The notes under the pieces: model-generated
Told to the model about the DNA's origin: nothing
Database searches by the model: none
What the model saw: only the letters and a program-made list of their open reading frames with translations
Program-made: the position numbers and the translations under genes
Assembly (NCBI RefSeq): GCF_037392515.1
Contig: NC_090288.1
Location: 14,117,969-14,181,968 of the forward strand
DNA length: 64,000 nucleotides
Reading direction: 5' to 3'
Source of the DNA: Haliotis asinina
Lineage: Eukaryota > Mollusca > Gastropoda > Lepetellida > Haliotidae
Part shown: positions 1-11,546 of the stretch, piece after piece
How the letters are laid out: every line of letters starts with the position of its first letter
Numbering within the stretch: position 1 is the first letter of the stretch

Positions 1-1789
1 CGCATCAACGTGTTCACACTCATGTTGTGACAGTTACGCAACTTAAAGAAAGCACCGAACATCTCCGGAAACCAGTCAAGAACGGAAACAATCCCTTCCC
101 GGAATGGCTGTCTAAAAATAATCTATCTGATAAGTCTAATTGAATAGCCCGCAACATTTTCACAGTTCAAAGGACCCATGGAGCGATACTTCTGCGTTAA
201 TGTTCTGAATGGAGAGGTTGACCAGTGTATGTCATGAAAAGGAGACGGACAAAATACTTCAAAGGGATGTCTTCAAGCTCTGCCTGAACTGCTGTCTAGA
301 CCTTGTAGACGAGGCCCGTTTCCTTGTTTAACGTTCTCGGTATGTCCTTGAGGTGAGGAGACAGATCGAACATGTCCCTTGATGTCTTTACTTCGTGAGG
401 TGACAAGATATAATATGTCTTGATCTATCTGTACAACGTGAGTACATTCGTACAATATGCCTTCGTTTGTTTTCATCCCTTGAGGTGCCAAGGTAGAGCA
501 GATCTTCATGTGTTTGTAACCCATAAGATGTCGAAATACAGTTTATCTCACCTCACACATAAATGTCGCTGTCTGATTGGCTGATCTCTCTTCTATTATT
601 TTCAATACACCCCGTACAAACGAGGTGTATTGCCATACACCCCGCTGCCAATAGCAACTCATTCGGCACTTCGTGGTAGTTACTTTTTTTTATCTCGAAT
701 AGCATTAAATGACGCATAGTGCACAGAAATGGAATGGAATGGAATGGAAATCGATGGAAGGGAGATAACTCTAAATCTGTTTTTCTTGTGTCCTCCGCAA
801 AATCTGGCGATGGCTACAAATACATTTTGACAAAACGTTCAAATGTCCGTGTGAATAAGGGGAATTACATCGGGGACTTTACTAAGACTGTACCTATGGG
901 GAAAAAACAGCAAGACGCAAGATTCGAATCGTTTGATTCACACAGGTTAGCTGAAGCGTGCGATCTGATACCCATGCCTCAAACAGTTCAAAATTAACAT
1001 TAAGGGGTTCGGAAAGATATATACGTCTTTCCCTTGTCCCTCGGGGACCATAGGTTGAGGTATGTTTGTTTATGTTCCCTGAGCCAGAAGGGCCCAGTGA
1101 ACAACTTATCAAGTCCTATCTGTGTTCCCCTTGGGGAAGCGAAATATAATATGTCCCCATCTGTCTTTAAACACATGAGACAACAAGAGACAATATGACT
1201 CTATTTGTCTGGATCCTGTAAGATGACAAGACTTAATAATTCCTCAGAAGGTAAAATTCAGCAACGGCTCATGTTGCAGGTGACACGGAATGTGGGTGGA
1301 AACGACCTTTGAGCCCACTGGAAGTGATGTGCATGGAAATGTGTTGGACACATGATATTAGTCTTACGCTGGTATTCTTGAGCTTGTCGTACGACGACAG
1401 ATCGCCACTATAGTCTGTTTGCAGGGAAACTGTACCGATGAGTTTCACTTTGAACAAATATATACATGGCATAAAGTGAAATTAAGATAGTGAATCCTCA
1501 TAATTTTTTCAACTGAGGACAAAAGCTGTTTAATAAACGATCATTGTTTCAAGTCAATTTTTTGTTTGTATTCGCAATCTTAATTTCATTGTATTTGGTT
1601 TACTTTATAGTTTCATTGGCACGTTTTCACTGCAAACATCACTTTACAACTGGGTCCAATCCGACCAATCCGACCAATCCTTGTTTTCCCCTTATTTCGA
1701 GCGAAAGGGTGAGTAGCAAAATATACCATCTTTTCAGTATTTTAGTATGAGATGCCAGAAGGTCGAACCACCAGGCTTTATCCGTACTC

Positions 1790-2010
1790 TGTGCAGCGTG
1801 AATACAATATGCCTTCATTTGGTTTCACCTCGTGAGGTGACAAGGTAGAACAAATCTTCATCTGTCTGTGAGACATGAAATGTCGAAATACGATATGTCC
1901 AATATCTGTACCTCGTGAGGAAGTGAAGCATAATATGTCCCCATCTCTCTTTAAACACATGAGACCAAGACATAGTATGCCCATATCTGCCTACATACCC
2001 CGTAAGGTAG
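1790..2010. repeat. Degenerate ~50-bp minisatellite inside the array unit
   Basis: Successive variants of ATATGTCCCCATCTGTCT followed by CTCGTGAGGTGACAAG recur at about 50-bp spacing. Further blocks of the same repeat lie at 330-530 and 1,120-1,250 in this copy, at 23,870-23,930 and 24,470-24,690 in copy B, and at 33,400-33,560, 34,150-34,210 and 34,740-34,960 in copy C. The best preserved run is in copy D. Confidence 0.75.
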
Positions 2011-2389
2011 CAACAAGTACTATCTGTTCCATGTTTCAGTATGAGATGCCAGAGGATCGAACCACCGTGCTCTATCCGCTTAACGACAGTGAAGTCATTA
2101 TTTTGATCAGAGAGAAAACCGAAGCATGGATTGTAAATTTCAAAATGGAGTGATTGAATATTCCTCAAACCCTTTTTGGCAATATTACATATAAAGCAAT
2201 ATCACCTCATAAACTTTGTTTTCATGCGTGTCTAGATCTGTTGAATGTTTTTCAACTTTATATGTTATTGTTTATACAATTAGGTACTATGCACTCCCGA
2301 CAAACCAAAGCACAAATTATTATCTTTCTATGCATATCATTTGGTTCTTTAGCATGGTCAGGTATATTTTCGTAAATAAGGTATAATTA

Positions 2390-2860
2390 ACTCAGAAAAT
2401 ACCCGGATAGCTACAGAAACACCCAGAAAGTGCTTCATGAACACCCGAATACTGATTTCGTTCTTCATGGACGTTTCAGCTGTTCAATAAACACCTATGT
2501 AGTTCAACTTGAACACCTGTGCAGTGTTTTATTAACACTAACTTGCCAATAATGCCACATGGACACCCCAAACTCTTCCATTACAACACCTTTGTAGTTC
2601 CACTTGAACACGTGGCAGCTCCGTGGTGAAAGCGTTCACACGCTTCAAGCCGAAAGTTCGATTCCCCACATTGGTCAGTGTGTGAAGTCCATGATATGTG
2701 TCCTGATCCGTGATAGTGCTGGAGTATTTCTTTAAACTGGAATAAATAATATCTACTGGAACTTAGTCGTCTTGAACACCCGTGTAGTGTTTTAATTTTA
2801 TGCTTCGTGGATATTCATACTCTGCTTTCAAACAACCCTCAGTGGTGCCACATGAACGCC
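2390..2860 (+). repeat. GAACACC-rich degenerate repeat block with an embedded old SINE
   Basis: Short motifs such as TGAACACC and AACACCTGTG recur every 30-45 bp. Within it, 2,610-2,745 carries a decayed tRNA-like SINE: GTGGTGAAAGCG, then GTTCGATTCCCCAC, then GTGTGAAGTCCA, ending near a run resembling the GATAGTGCTGGAGTATT tail. The same SINE copy sits at 25,590-25,720 and 35,815-35,945. Confidence 0.6.
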
Positions 2861-4657
2861 CAATCTTAGTTCAATCAATTACCTTCTAATCTGAAAAATA
2901 TTGTCTTTTAAATAGTTTGCACTTTTCTTTAATTGCACAAATATTAATTGATTTCTCTAGTTAGAGCAGTTGCCATTAGTAATGATTCACCACAAAAAAC
3001 TAGATTTTATGGAAAAGCAATAAAAATCAGATGGCCCAAATGAATTGCGCCTCACCTTAGCATAACGATCGAGATGGGAAACTATACACTGCTATAGCCA
3101 GGTCCGATATTTCTCAAGTACATCACCAGATGATCAATGATTCGGACAAGCTTGCGTGATACCTCTTCAGCATCTCGTGAGCAATTTGGTGATTACTACA
3201 TTTTTCAATACAAGCGAATGAAAGGAAGACCTCATAACATAGTTGTATTGCACGTACGGAGATTATATCAGTTTTGTAATGATCGTATTTCTGTTTAAAT
3301 CTTTCCGTGACTCGCCAAGTGTCCGACGAGATTCTACGGAAGATGATGTTTTATTGTTCCAGCGCTCTTTGATGGCTAGGTGGAAAGTACGGCTTCTTTC
3401 AGTTCCATCGAAAATGTGTATTATTTTTATTTTTGCGTGATTTATCAGCATCGCATCTTAATAACATCTGACTTCAAGGAACCCTGATCAAAGCCATGAT
3501 TCCCATCTTAGTAGTCTTGGATACTGTGTACAAGGTCAAAACCAAAGAAGAGTCAGTTGACAGCATCGACTTTGGGGGTGTGGTGAGAAAAACAACGGAT
3601 GCCCTTGCTTTGATTTCACACGCCAATACACAACTGAACCTGAGACGCCGAGAATTGCTTCGGCCTGTTCTCCATACACAATACAAGCAGTTGTGTGGAC
3701 CAAATACACCCATGTCCAACCTGTTGTTTGGTGATGACATTGCCGACACCATTAAGACGGTGGCAGCAACACACAAGCTTGGCTCAGAAATCTCTTCCCG
3801 CGGTGGCCGGAATGATCACAGAAAGAGCTTCACGCCACGTCCACGTGATCAAAGATCGGGTCACTACCATCGACCCACAAACTACAACCCCCAGACACGA
3901 AGAAAACGGAAAGTTTTTTTATACCGACCCCCAGCGTTCAAGAACAGGAAGCCACAGGACGGGGAGAGGAGATGTTAGAATCACGGAGTAGCCTAGAGGA
4001 GGTGAGGAACATTTCTGAATGTCCTTTCATTGATCCTAGAGATTTTAAAGGTGGACAGCTTCAGTTTTACTCTGATGAGTGGGAGAAACTAACCTCTGAC
4101 CCTGTTATCTTACGGATTGTGAATGGTTGCCGTATCAGTTTTGATGGCATTCCCTCTCAGACTTGGCAACGAAAAGAGATAAATTTCAATGAATTTGAAA
4201 GGCGCATCATAAATACTGAAATAGGGAAACTGATGTTGCATATTGTAATCGTGCCTTGCAACCATGAGCGTGGGGAATATGTGTCCACAATCTTCACTCG
4301 GAAAAAGAAAAACGGCACTTATAGACTCATTCTGAATTTGAAACATTTGAACAAGCATGTTGAATATGCGCATTTTAAGATGGAAAGTTTAAATTCTGCT
4401 ATTTCCCTTGTCAGACCAGGCTGCTACATGGCATCTATTGACTTAAAGGACGCTTATTATTCGGTGCCGATACATCCTTCACATCAGAAATTTCTTAAAG
4501 GTCACATGCAACGTAAAATACAACTTTGCAGATTCTGGTACCTTTCGGTATGCACTTACCGAAACAAATCATCAAAAATGCCAATTCAACCTATAAAGTT
4601 GAAAAAAACGCGATGAAAAAAAAGCCCGCGAAATCGGAGTTCAAACGTTTCACTAAA

Positions 4658-4679
4658 TTCCCCCCAGCGCTGGGGGGAA
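4658..4679. repeat. Perfect 22-bp palindrome
   Basis: The palindrome is TTCCCCCC, then the centre AGCGCT, then GGGGGGAA. It lies about 160 bp inside the left end of the nested Kolobok-like element. It could be a subterminal protein-binding or cruciform site. No equivalent was seen near the right end. Confidence 0.8.
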
Positions 4680-5063
4680 AACTGGTTTCAACAGCTGTGC
4701 TGCGCTGCGTCCATAACGCATGCGCAGTGAATAGGTTTGCGGAGCTTGAAACAGTATGCATGCCCAGCATCTGAGGTCGTGAGCAGTAGTCTAATCTTGG
4801 TTGTGCACACAAACAAGTAAATAATCTACTCGTTACGTAAAAAAACTTGTTGATTGTGGTAAGCAGTCTCTGTCACAGAGAAAGCTCAGTGTCTGGTTTA
4901 TTCACACCTATATGTCTGCCTGCCTGTCTGCTAAAGACAACATGCAGTACACAGCTTCAATCATTGACCACGTGCAATTTGAACTTAACACCTATCAGAC
5001 TATACGACATAAAGAAAATGAGTTGATTTATGACTCGTGCACCCGAGCCCCGTCTCTGCCACA

Positions 5064-5246
5064 TTATGTAATTAGGCACGTGTGATACACATGACATGTT
5101 TTTATGTCTGTGGGTTGCAAGCAAACTACATTCACTTTTTTTCGGATGACTGGATCTGACGGAAACTGGTGCAAACTCTTGTCAGTTTCAAGTCCTGCTT
5201 TGCACTTGGACGAATGACAGATTCCAGCCACGCAGTAGTTTACCAT
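5064..5246 (-). CDS. THAP-domain fragment (Kolobok-like transposase exon)
   Basis: The peptide begins MVNYCVAGICHSSKC and continues to LHQFPSDPVIRKK. That is the N-terminal half of a THAP zinc finger (C-x4-C followed by the conserved FPxDPxxRKxW region), a DNA-binding domain used by Kolobok and P-type transposases and by host THAP proteins. The residue after RKK is V where W is usual, and a possible donor (AAA|GTGAAT) lies exactly there, so the exon may end at about 5,140 and the remaining open codons may be intronic. The distal C-x2-H half was not found. A second ATG lies four codons upstream at 5,258. It sits inside the TTAA-bounded element and is probably non-functional. Confidence 0.65.
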   Translation of the reverse strand: MVNYCVAGICHSSKCKAGLETDKSLHQFPSDPVIRKKVNVVCLQPTDIKTCHVYHTCLIT

Positions 5247-8200
5247 CTTTACTGACATGATTTTTGATTGGATCGAGCGGAAATTCAGAGAACATGTATT
5301 TTCAAAATCCAGCATCTCTATATACATTCTTTCTGGATAACGACTTCTTTTAGTGTGTATGATTTTGTTTGACAACAGTATATGAATCCATACTGAAACG
5401 ACGCATCAAGTACACAAAAAGAAGTTGTTATCCATAAAGAATCTTACTTTCATGTGACTGACCATACTTCTAAAATGCCCATCAAACAGATCACCTTTCT
5501 GTACACACAATGAACCCTCAGCATATCAGCAAATGAAACAGCCAATCAGGGGCCGTCGTTACACTTGAGTGCACATCCATCCGCTATGACTGGGTTCGGT
5601 CTCCCGAGGGCTTCGTTTCGGGGGAAGTAAGCCCAAGTACAAAATATTGCACTTTTGAATCGCGATTGTACGCTTATAATTTTGTTTATTTGTTTTTTTA
5701 AAAGAAGCAATGTATATTATACGTCATGAATAAGTGATAAATGTGTTTTAATTATGTTTGATTTTTTGGTTGCATGTGACCTTTAAGTTCACTTGGGGTG
5801 GGGCTCTGTACCAGTTTACGTGCCTTCCGAACGGACTAGCGTGTGCACCCAGATACTTTACAAAACTGTTGCGGGTTCCTTTCTCACATCTGCGGGCAAA
5901 AGGACACATGAACGTTGGATTCATTGACGATTCCTTTATAACTGGTGATAATAATCGAGAATGCTCACGATTCGTTATGGAAACCGCTGAACTTTTCACT
6001 CGCCTCGGCTTTGTCATACACCCAGAGAAGTCAGTTCTTGAACCTAGTCAACAAGTGGTTTTTCTGGGTTTCATCATTGATTCTCTTTCTATGAGCGTGT
6101 CATTAACGACAGAGAAAGCTGACAAAATTCAGAAGGCGTGTATTCAGGTGATGCGACAGCCCAGTGTAAGTATGAGGCAATTAGCAGAGGTGATCGGGTA
6201 TTTAGTAGCCAGTCTCCCGAGTGTGAAGCTCGGACCGCTGTTTTACAGACGGTTAGATAACCACAAGTTACGTGTAATAAAACAGACGCGTGGTGACTAT
6301 GACCAGTGTATAACATTAACCGAGGAGGACAAGCGTGACTTAACATGGTGGATTCGGAATATACACACTGCTAGTAAGCCCATATCTGTTGACCCGCCAT
6401 CCGTAACCCTGTCTGCTGATGCTTCAAAGAAAGGCTGGGGAGGGGTACGCGACGGACAGAGCACTGGTGGACACTGGTCACATGACGAAGCAGATAAGCA
6501 CATAAATTATTTGGAACTGTTAGCTGCGTTTTTAACACTCTTTCACTGCTTTCTGTGTTAGTGAAACGAACTGTCACATCCGCTTGCTATTCGACAATAG
6601 TACAGCTGTTGCGTACATTAACCACATGGGTGGGAAGAAATCCCTACTAAACAGTCTAGTCCGTCAAATGTGGGAGTGGTGTATCTCACGGGATATATGG
6701 ATAAGTGCAGCTCACCTCCCTGGGAAGTTCAATGTTTTGGCAGAAAAAGCGTCGCGGCTGATCAAAGACAATACAGAATGGTACCTTACAGCTGATATGT
6801 TTGATGGTGTATGCTACCATTGCGGCACACCAGAAACTGATCTCTTTGCATCGCGTCTGAACAATAGATTACCTAAATATATCTCGTGGAAACCTGACCC
6901 AGACGCGCTAGCAGTTGATGCTTTTTCTATCCCATGCTGGAAACAGTACTTCTATTATGCTTTCCCGCCTTTCAGTGTGATCAACGCTGTCCTGAAGAAA
7001 ACGGAGGAGGACCAAGCCAGAGGTATCCTGATCGCTCCTCTATGGAGCACACAGTCATGGTTTCCCCGACTTCTCAGACTCATCACTCAGACGCCTTTGA
7101 TCCTACCGCCAGCTCGCAGAATTCTTCGCCACACAACGACGGCCAGACTCATCCGCTGACAAAGATGACACTAGCTGCGTTTCTCTTGTCAGGCGATCTC
7201 TCAGAAGGCGAGGAGTTTCGCAGAGGGCTACCCAAATCATCATTCAGTCCTGGAGAACTAACACAAGAAAGCAGTATGACACCTATGTCAACAGGTGGAT
7301 GGTGTTTTGCAGTGAAAGACAGATTGATTCGTTGTGTCCGGATGTAAGTGACGTGCTTGATTTCTTGTGTGAGCTGTATGACCGGCAGCTTGGATATAGT
7401 GCTCTGAACACAGCAAGGTCAGCCCTGTCGTCTGTAGTTGTGTTAGATAGTGGAACCATTGGTAGTCACCCCTTGATAAACAGGTTCATGAAAGGAGTGT
7501 ACAATGCTAGACCTGCATTGCCCAGAAACACTGTCACGTGGGACACTGGAACAGTCCTTAATTATCTTCGCTCAAAGTCATCTGTTCGAAAACTGACCTT
7601 AAAGGACTTAACACTTAAAGCAGTGACTTTGTTAGCAATTTTAACTGGGCAAAGACTGCAAACTGTACATTGCTTGGACATACGAAACATGACACTTTCA
7701 GACAATAGTTGCAAATTTAGAGTAGGTAGTTTGTTGAAACATAGCAAAGTAGGCAGCCATCAACAAGAACTGTGCATTGCAGCATACGCGCCAGACAGAA
7801 GATTGTGTATTGTGACGGTGCTTCGAGAATACCTCGCGAGGACGGCCCCTCTGAGAGGTGTGAACACTCAATTGTTTCTCAGCTATAGTCGGCCTCACAA
7901 GCCCGTTGCCAAAGACACAGTAGCTAGATGGGTTAAACGGGTTTTAGAGCTCAGTGGACTGGATACCACTGTATTCACACCTCACTCCACTCGGGCTGCA
8001 TCAACCCTAGAATTGATTTGATTTGAATACGCCTTTACCTGTGTAAAGCTGTCAACACGAAATAAATGTAAATACGGTGTGGTTATTTGAAACCCTTGAC
8101 TTTAAATATCTCACGTGATCACGTCCTGCGACGTGATTGGTTGAAATATATTTGAAAATTAAACGAAACTTACCGAAGTTGAAGGTTGATTGAGATTATA

Positions 8201-8291
8201 TGAAACCAATCAGTAGCAGGGGGATCACGTGCCCTCAGCCCTGGTTGGTTTTACCCTCCCTCGTATGAGCGGGTTTCAAATAAACCTTTAA

Positions 8292-8370
8292 AAGGGCACT
8301 GATGCGGAGCAATTTTACTTTCGAGCCATCATGTTTATTGCCGTGTTCGGCTGCCGGGCGGGCAGTTCTT
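8292..8370 (+). repeat. 79-bp terminal-like repeat, first copy
   Basis: It begins AAGGGCACTGATGCGGAGC directly after TTAA and matches 15,601-15,679 at 76 of 79 positions. It lies about 150 bp upstream of the cysteine-cluster/P2X7-like gene start, so it could also carry promoter elements of that gene. Confidence 0.9.
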
Positions 8371-8521
8371 GCTCTCTCGACCGTGACAGACACCGGGACT
8401 AGGCAGCTGTCACTTGTCACTCGAGCCGTGGCGACGGGGAAATCCCCTTTCTGTTATCTGAACGCTGATTGGTTCGTTACAACCTTATGTACTCAGACCA
8501 CAAACATGGAGAACAGTCAAC

Positions 8522-10099
8522 ATGGCTAGTTCACAGGACATCACATGCAGCTGCAAAAACACCTGTACTCGTGCGTCGAAGAGAGGATTATGTCCGTGTC
8601 GCACCGCCGGGAAACCATGCACGAGTTTATGCTCCTGTGGCTGGACGGTGCCATGCATCAACAAGCCGACTGCAAGCCTCCGAAGCCGAGGATTGTCCAC
8701 GGTGACCCCAGTGATTTTGCTGATCGCGAAATCTTCATCATGGCACGAGATGTACGTAATATTTGTTAATTATTCCCTCAACAATAGATACAGAGTGTTT
8801 ATACACATACGCAGGTCTTCGTTTATTTCATGTCGAAAAGCATTATATAGGACATAATTAATTTATTGTCCGTTGAAATTCGATGACAACGCTGCCAATA
8901 TCGTATATTTGAAATGTTTTTGAGTTTCTGAATGATAGTTTTACCAAAGAATTCTTGTAACAGGTGATTGCTAAAGTATTCAATTACGTAAGTATATTCT
9001 GTTTGATAGTTTCATATGGAAGGAAGCATGCCATTATTTTATCTAACAAATGTCAATATGATATCAGGATGTGGATGGTGACATCGATCACACCCCTCTT
9101 CTCCTCAACCCCACCCAGAAGAGGAAGATGAAAGCAGCAGCTGGAAGTCGTGTACGAAGAAGGCTTGAGGTGGACCAGGCTCCAGTGGAGGTAATGTTAT
9201 TCATATGAATGCTCAGTTTATGTTCTTTGGTAATTAGTACTATTTATGTGTATTTACTGATAGTTTTCAAGCTGTACAAAACTGTAAACAGTATTGAAGT
9301 AGCACCTCTTTGAATTGCATTTATTAGGATAGGTAAGGATTTATAATTTACATATATTCACAGACTGACAATACAGAGCTGACAAGACAAGAGCTGGGAT
9401 CTGCAGCAAGCTCACCAAAAGGCCCATCGGCACACCACCTGGCAGTCAAGGTACACTGACTTGAATATGAAGTATTGTTCACCCAAAAGATGTGTTAAAA
9501 TGGATGTGAAGTATTGTTGATAAAAAAGACGTGCTAAAATGGTTACTGGAACTCATGCCTGGTTTTTTTTCGCTTGTCTCTAATTTAACATCTCTATTCT
9601 ATTCCAGGAATTTGCTGCGTCTTTAGATGTTTCCGAGCTTAAGACTATAGTAACAGAATTGCTGGTTCGAGATCAGGGGGCGTTTGAAGACTACTGCTTG
9701 GGTTACAGACCGCGTGATCCCCCAAGACAGCCACAGCCTGGCGACCAACCAACATGGTGTAGGTGTGGGAACTGCAGGCCCATGCCATCAGCACAAGAAA
9801 ATAAGTGCTGCTGGCAGACTGGCTCTTCCAAGTGTGCAGTCGATGGCCCAAATGTTTTTACGGTCATCTCACCAGCAGTTCTAGACATTGCCATGGCACA
9901 TTATAATGACTTCTTTGTCCATGACCAAGAAAGGAACAATGCAGCATACAGACACCAGGCATACAGACAATTTACTCTCCAAAGATTTGGCCGACTGGGT
10001 CAGGGAAACCGGCGAGTGGTGCCATCATGTGTTGTCCTAGCAATACGTAGGAGGTACCCAGATCATACAGGTATCTACACAGGTTACAAAGAAATGTAA
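8522..10099 (+). CDS. Cysteine-cluster protein with P2X7-type intracellular (ballast) domain
   Basis: Four exons were read by eye: 8,522-8,751, 9,068-9,190, 9,364-9,450 and 9,608-10,099, all with GT/AG borders, and exons 2-4 join in phase 0. Exon 1 shows a CXC-like cluster (C9, C11, C15, C24, C26, C33, C37, C39, C45). Exon 4 matches the human P2X7 tail: WCRCGNC, a CC pair, YRHQAYRQF..RFG, VPSC, IRRRYP and a terminal GxYTGYK. In P2X7 this domain binds zinc and GDP/GTP; here no channel segments exist, so the protein is presumably soluble and perhaps DNA-binding. The second Cys of the usual PSCC is V. The cluster frame of exon 1 differs by one base from the frame needed to splice into exon 2, so there is a frameshift near 8,650-8,690 or a wrongly read exon. 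AATAAA lies at 10,332. Confidence 0.8.
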
Positions 10100-11546
10100 A
10101 AAAAACAAACAGTTTGGTATATTGTAAAATGTTTTGTGTATAGTTTGTATATATCTGGAATTTGTTTTATATTTTGTATATATTTAATATGCTGTCTTTA
10201 TTTGTTTTATGAATCGGTGTCTGAAAAATTATTTCGTTGAAAGTTATTTGTTTGTTTATCCTTGACTAGCGTGAAAACCGATAATGTTACAACAAGCTGA
10301 TTAGCAAACAACAGACATACAAGTGACTGACAATAAACAGGATGTGACACACCTGTGTGTATTCATGCCACATATACCTCATGAGCAATTACTGACAATG
10401 AAGGTAGTCTCATAAATCTTACACACCTGTGTATATTCATTAAGAATGTTGCATATACCGTGTCACCTTTATGGGTGTAGTGTCAAAACATGGGATGATA
10501 GTAAAAACACAAGACAACACAGTTACATGGGTAGAGATGGATATATTTTCAGTATACATTGCGCAACACATTGACACATTGTCATGTCATACTTAGTCAC
10601 ACCCATATTCATTAGGTAAGTTACACAGACAATATCACCTTTATGGATGTACTCTCAAAACGTGTGTGAAAGTAAATGCTAAGAGTTACATCAGTAATGA
10701 TAATCTTACACCAATGATTTTGTATACATAAATACATTCCACAATAGGAGATAACAAATGATTGTTAGGATCCATATGACAACCATAATTGCAACTGAAA
10801 CTTTGGACAGTAATTCTGATGTAGACTTTGACACAATAGTTGATAATCAATTAATTACACAGAAAAACTTGAAATAGTAGACTTGGATTGGATGAAAGTG
10901 TGAATGGAAAAAAAGACTGATAATACACTATGGAGGCAAAAAATACTTACAAATATACTTTACAAAGATGTCAAGAGAAAAAATATTAAAAACACTACTG
11001 AATATCACAAGTTTTAGATACATGAATTAAATATTGACTGTGAAAGGAAAGGAGCATTTCTTAGGTAGAGATTATGACTTCTTGGTGCTGACAAGATGTA
11101 CACAGTGTAATATGCTGTCTTTTGACAAATTTGAACCAAGATATTTAACAAATGCGCTCATTTATAAATATATTCTTGGCTTTTAAAGGGGAAAAACAAC
11201 AGCCTATCTGCATTTTTATGAAGAAGATTTACACCAAGAGTTAAACCAAACTTCACTAAGATTGGAAAAACTGAGTTGAAAAGATACTACAAATCATGAA
11301 AATTCACCCTCTGGCCAAGCAAAATTTGGTCATCTCTCAACGCTCTCTTTGAACGATAACAGTCTATGAAATCACTGCTTGCTAGTTACATGATGAGCTT
11401 ACAAGTGAGTGCCAATACATTTTCCAAGGGTATATATTTGACCATGTAATTTACTTTACAAGAGACAAAGGCCAACCATTTCCAATGAAATAATACAAGG
11501 TGGTCCCCAGACCTTTTTGTACATATCTATCTGGGTGGAGAACTCT
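10100..11546. other. Spacer between convergent genes, AT-rich
   Basis: No coding signal is seen. It holds the presumed 3' untranslated regions of both genes. Two related segments (about 10,410-10,520 and 10,585-10,690) share ACACCTGTGTATATTCATTA-like and TATCACCTTTATGG-like strings, an old local duplication. Confidence 0.6.

Larger units (their letters stand above)
1..3470. repeat. Array copy A, left part of ~10 kb tandem unit
   Basis: This block aligns by eye with 23,346-26,460 (copy B) and 33,231-36,680 (copy C), with scattered substitutions and small indels. The opening motif (GTTGTGACAGTTACGCAAC, near 25) recurs near 23,375, 33,240 and 46,130. Similarity to the other copies stops after the string TTAATAACATCTG near 3,470, where a fossil DIRS-type element starts. 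No convincing protein gene is seen. It contains a ~50-bp degenerate minisatellite, a block rich in GAACACC, and an old SINE copy shared by all copies, so that SINE predates the amplification. Confidence 0.85.
4499..5782 (-). mobile_element. Kolobok-like DNA transposon nested in the DIRS element
   Basis: The insert is bounded by TTAA on both sides (4,495-4,498 and 5,783-5,786) and by a perfect 14-bp terminal inverted repeat, AGGTCACATGCAAC at the left and its reverse complement at the right. Beyond that the ends stay loosely similar. A TTAA duplication together with a THAP-domain coding stretch on the minus strand is the known signature of the Kolobok superfamily; piggyBac shares TTAA but normally has CCY termini and no THAP. 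At 1,284 bp it is too short to hold a full transposase, so it is an internally deleted, non-autonomous copy. Confidence 0.8.
3471..8287 (+). mobile_element. Fossil DIRS-type (tyrosine recombinase) retroelement
   Basis: Parts seen in order are a Gag-like region (about 3,496-3,978), a reverse transcriptase region (from about 3,972, resuming after a nested DNA transposon at 5,783), an RNase H region (about 6,400-6,770) and a tyrosine recombinase region (about 7,299-8,021). The combination of RT, RNase H and a tyrosine recombinase instead of a DDE integrase is diagnostic of the DIRS order. A near-perfect inverted pair of about 15 bp at 8,081-8,095 and 8,271-8,286 suggests part of the terminal repeats. 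The left terminal repeat was not recognised. The element is broken: it holds one large nested insertion plus at least two other disruptions. It is younger than the array, since copies B and C lack it here. Confidence 0.85.

Noticed and set aside
605-640. Hairpin AATACACC/GGTGTATT as a regulatory element
   Set aside because: The stem is not preserved in copy C, and copy B lacks the region.
4499-5782. piggyBac element because of TTAA
   Set aside because: Termini start AGGTCA rather than CCY, and the coding trace is a THAP domain.
8235-8420. Minus-strand peptide shared by the two 79-bp repeats (PAAEHGNKHDGSKVKLLR)
   Set aside because: It is shared because the DNA is a 97% identical repeat; its ends run into unrelated flanks, so it is not evidence of a gene.
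8522-10099. A P2X7 receptor channel gene
   Set aside because: Only the intracellular tail domain is present; no transmembrane segments or extracellular ATP-binding residues occur in the gene.
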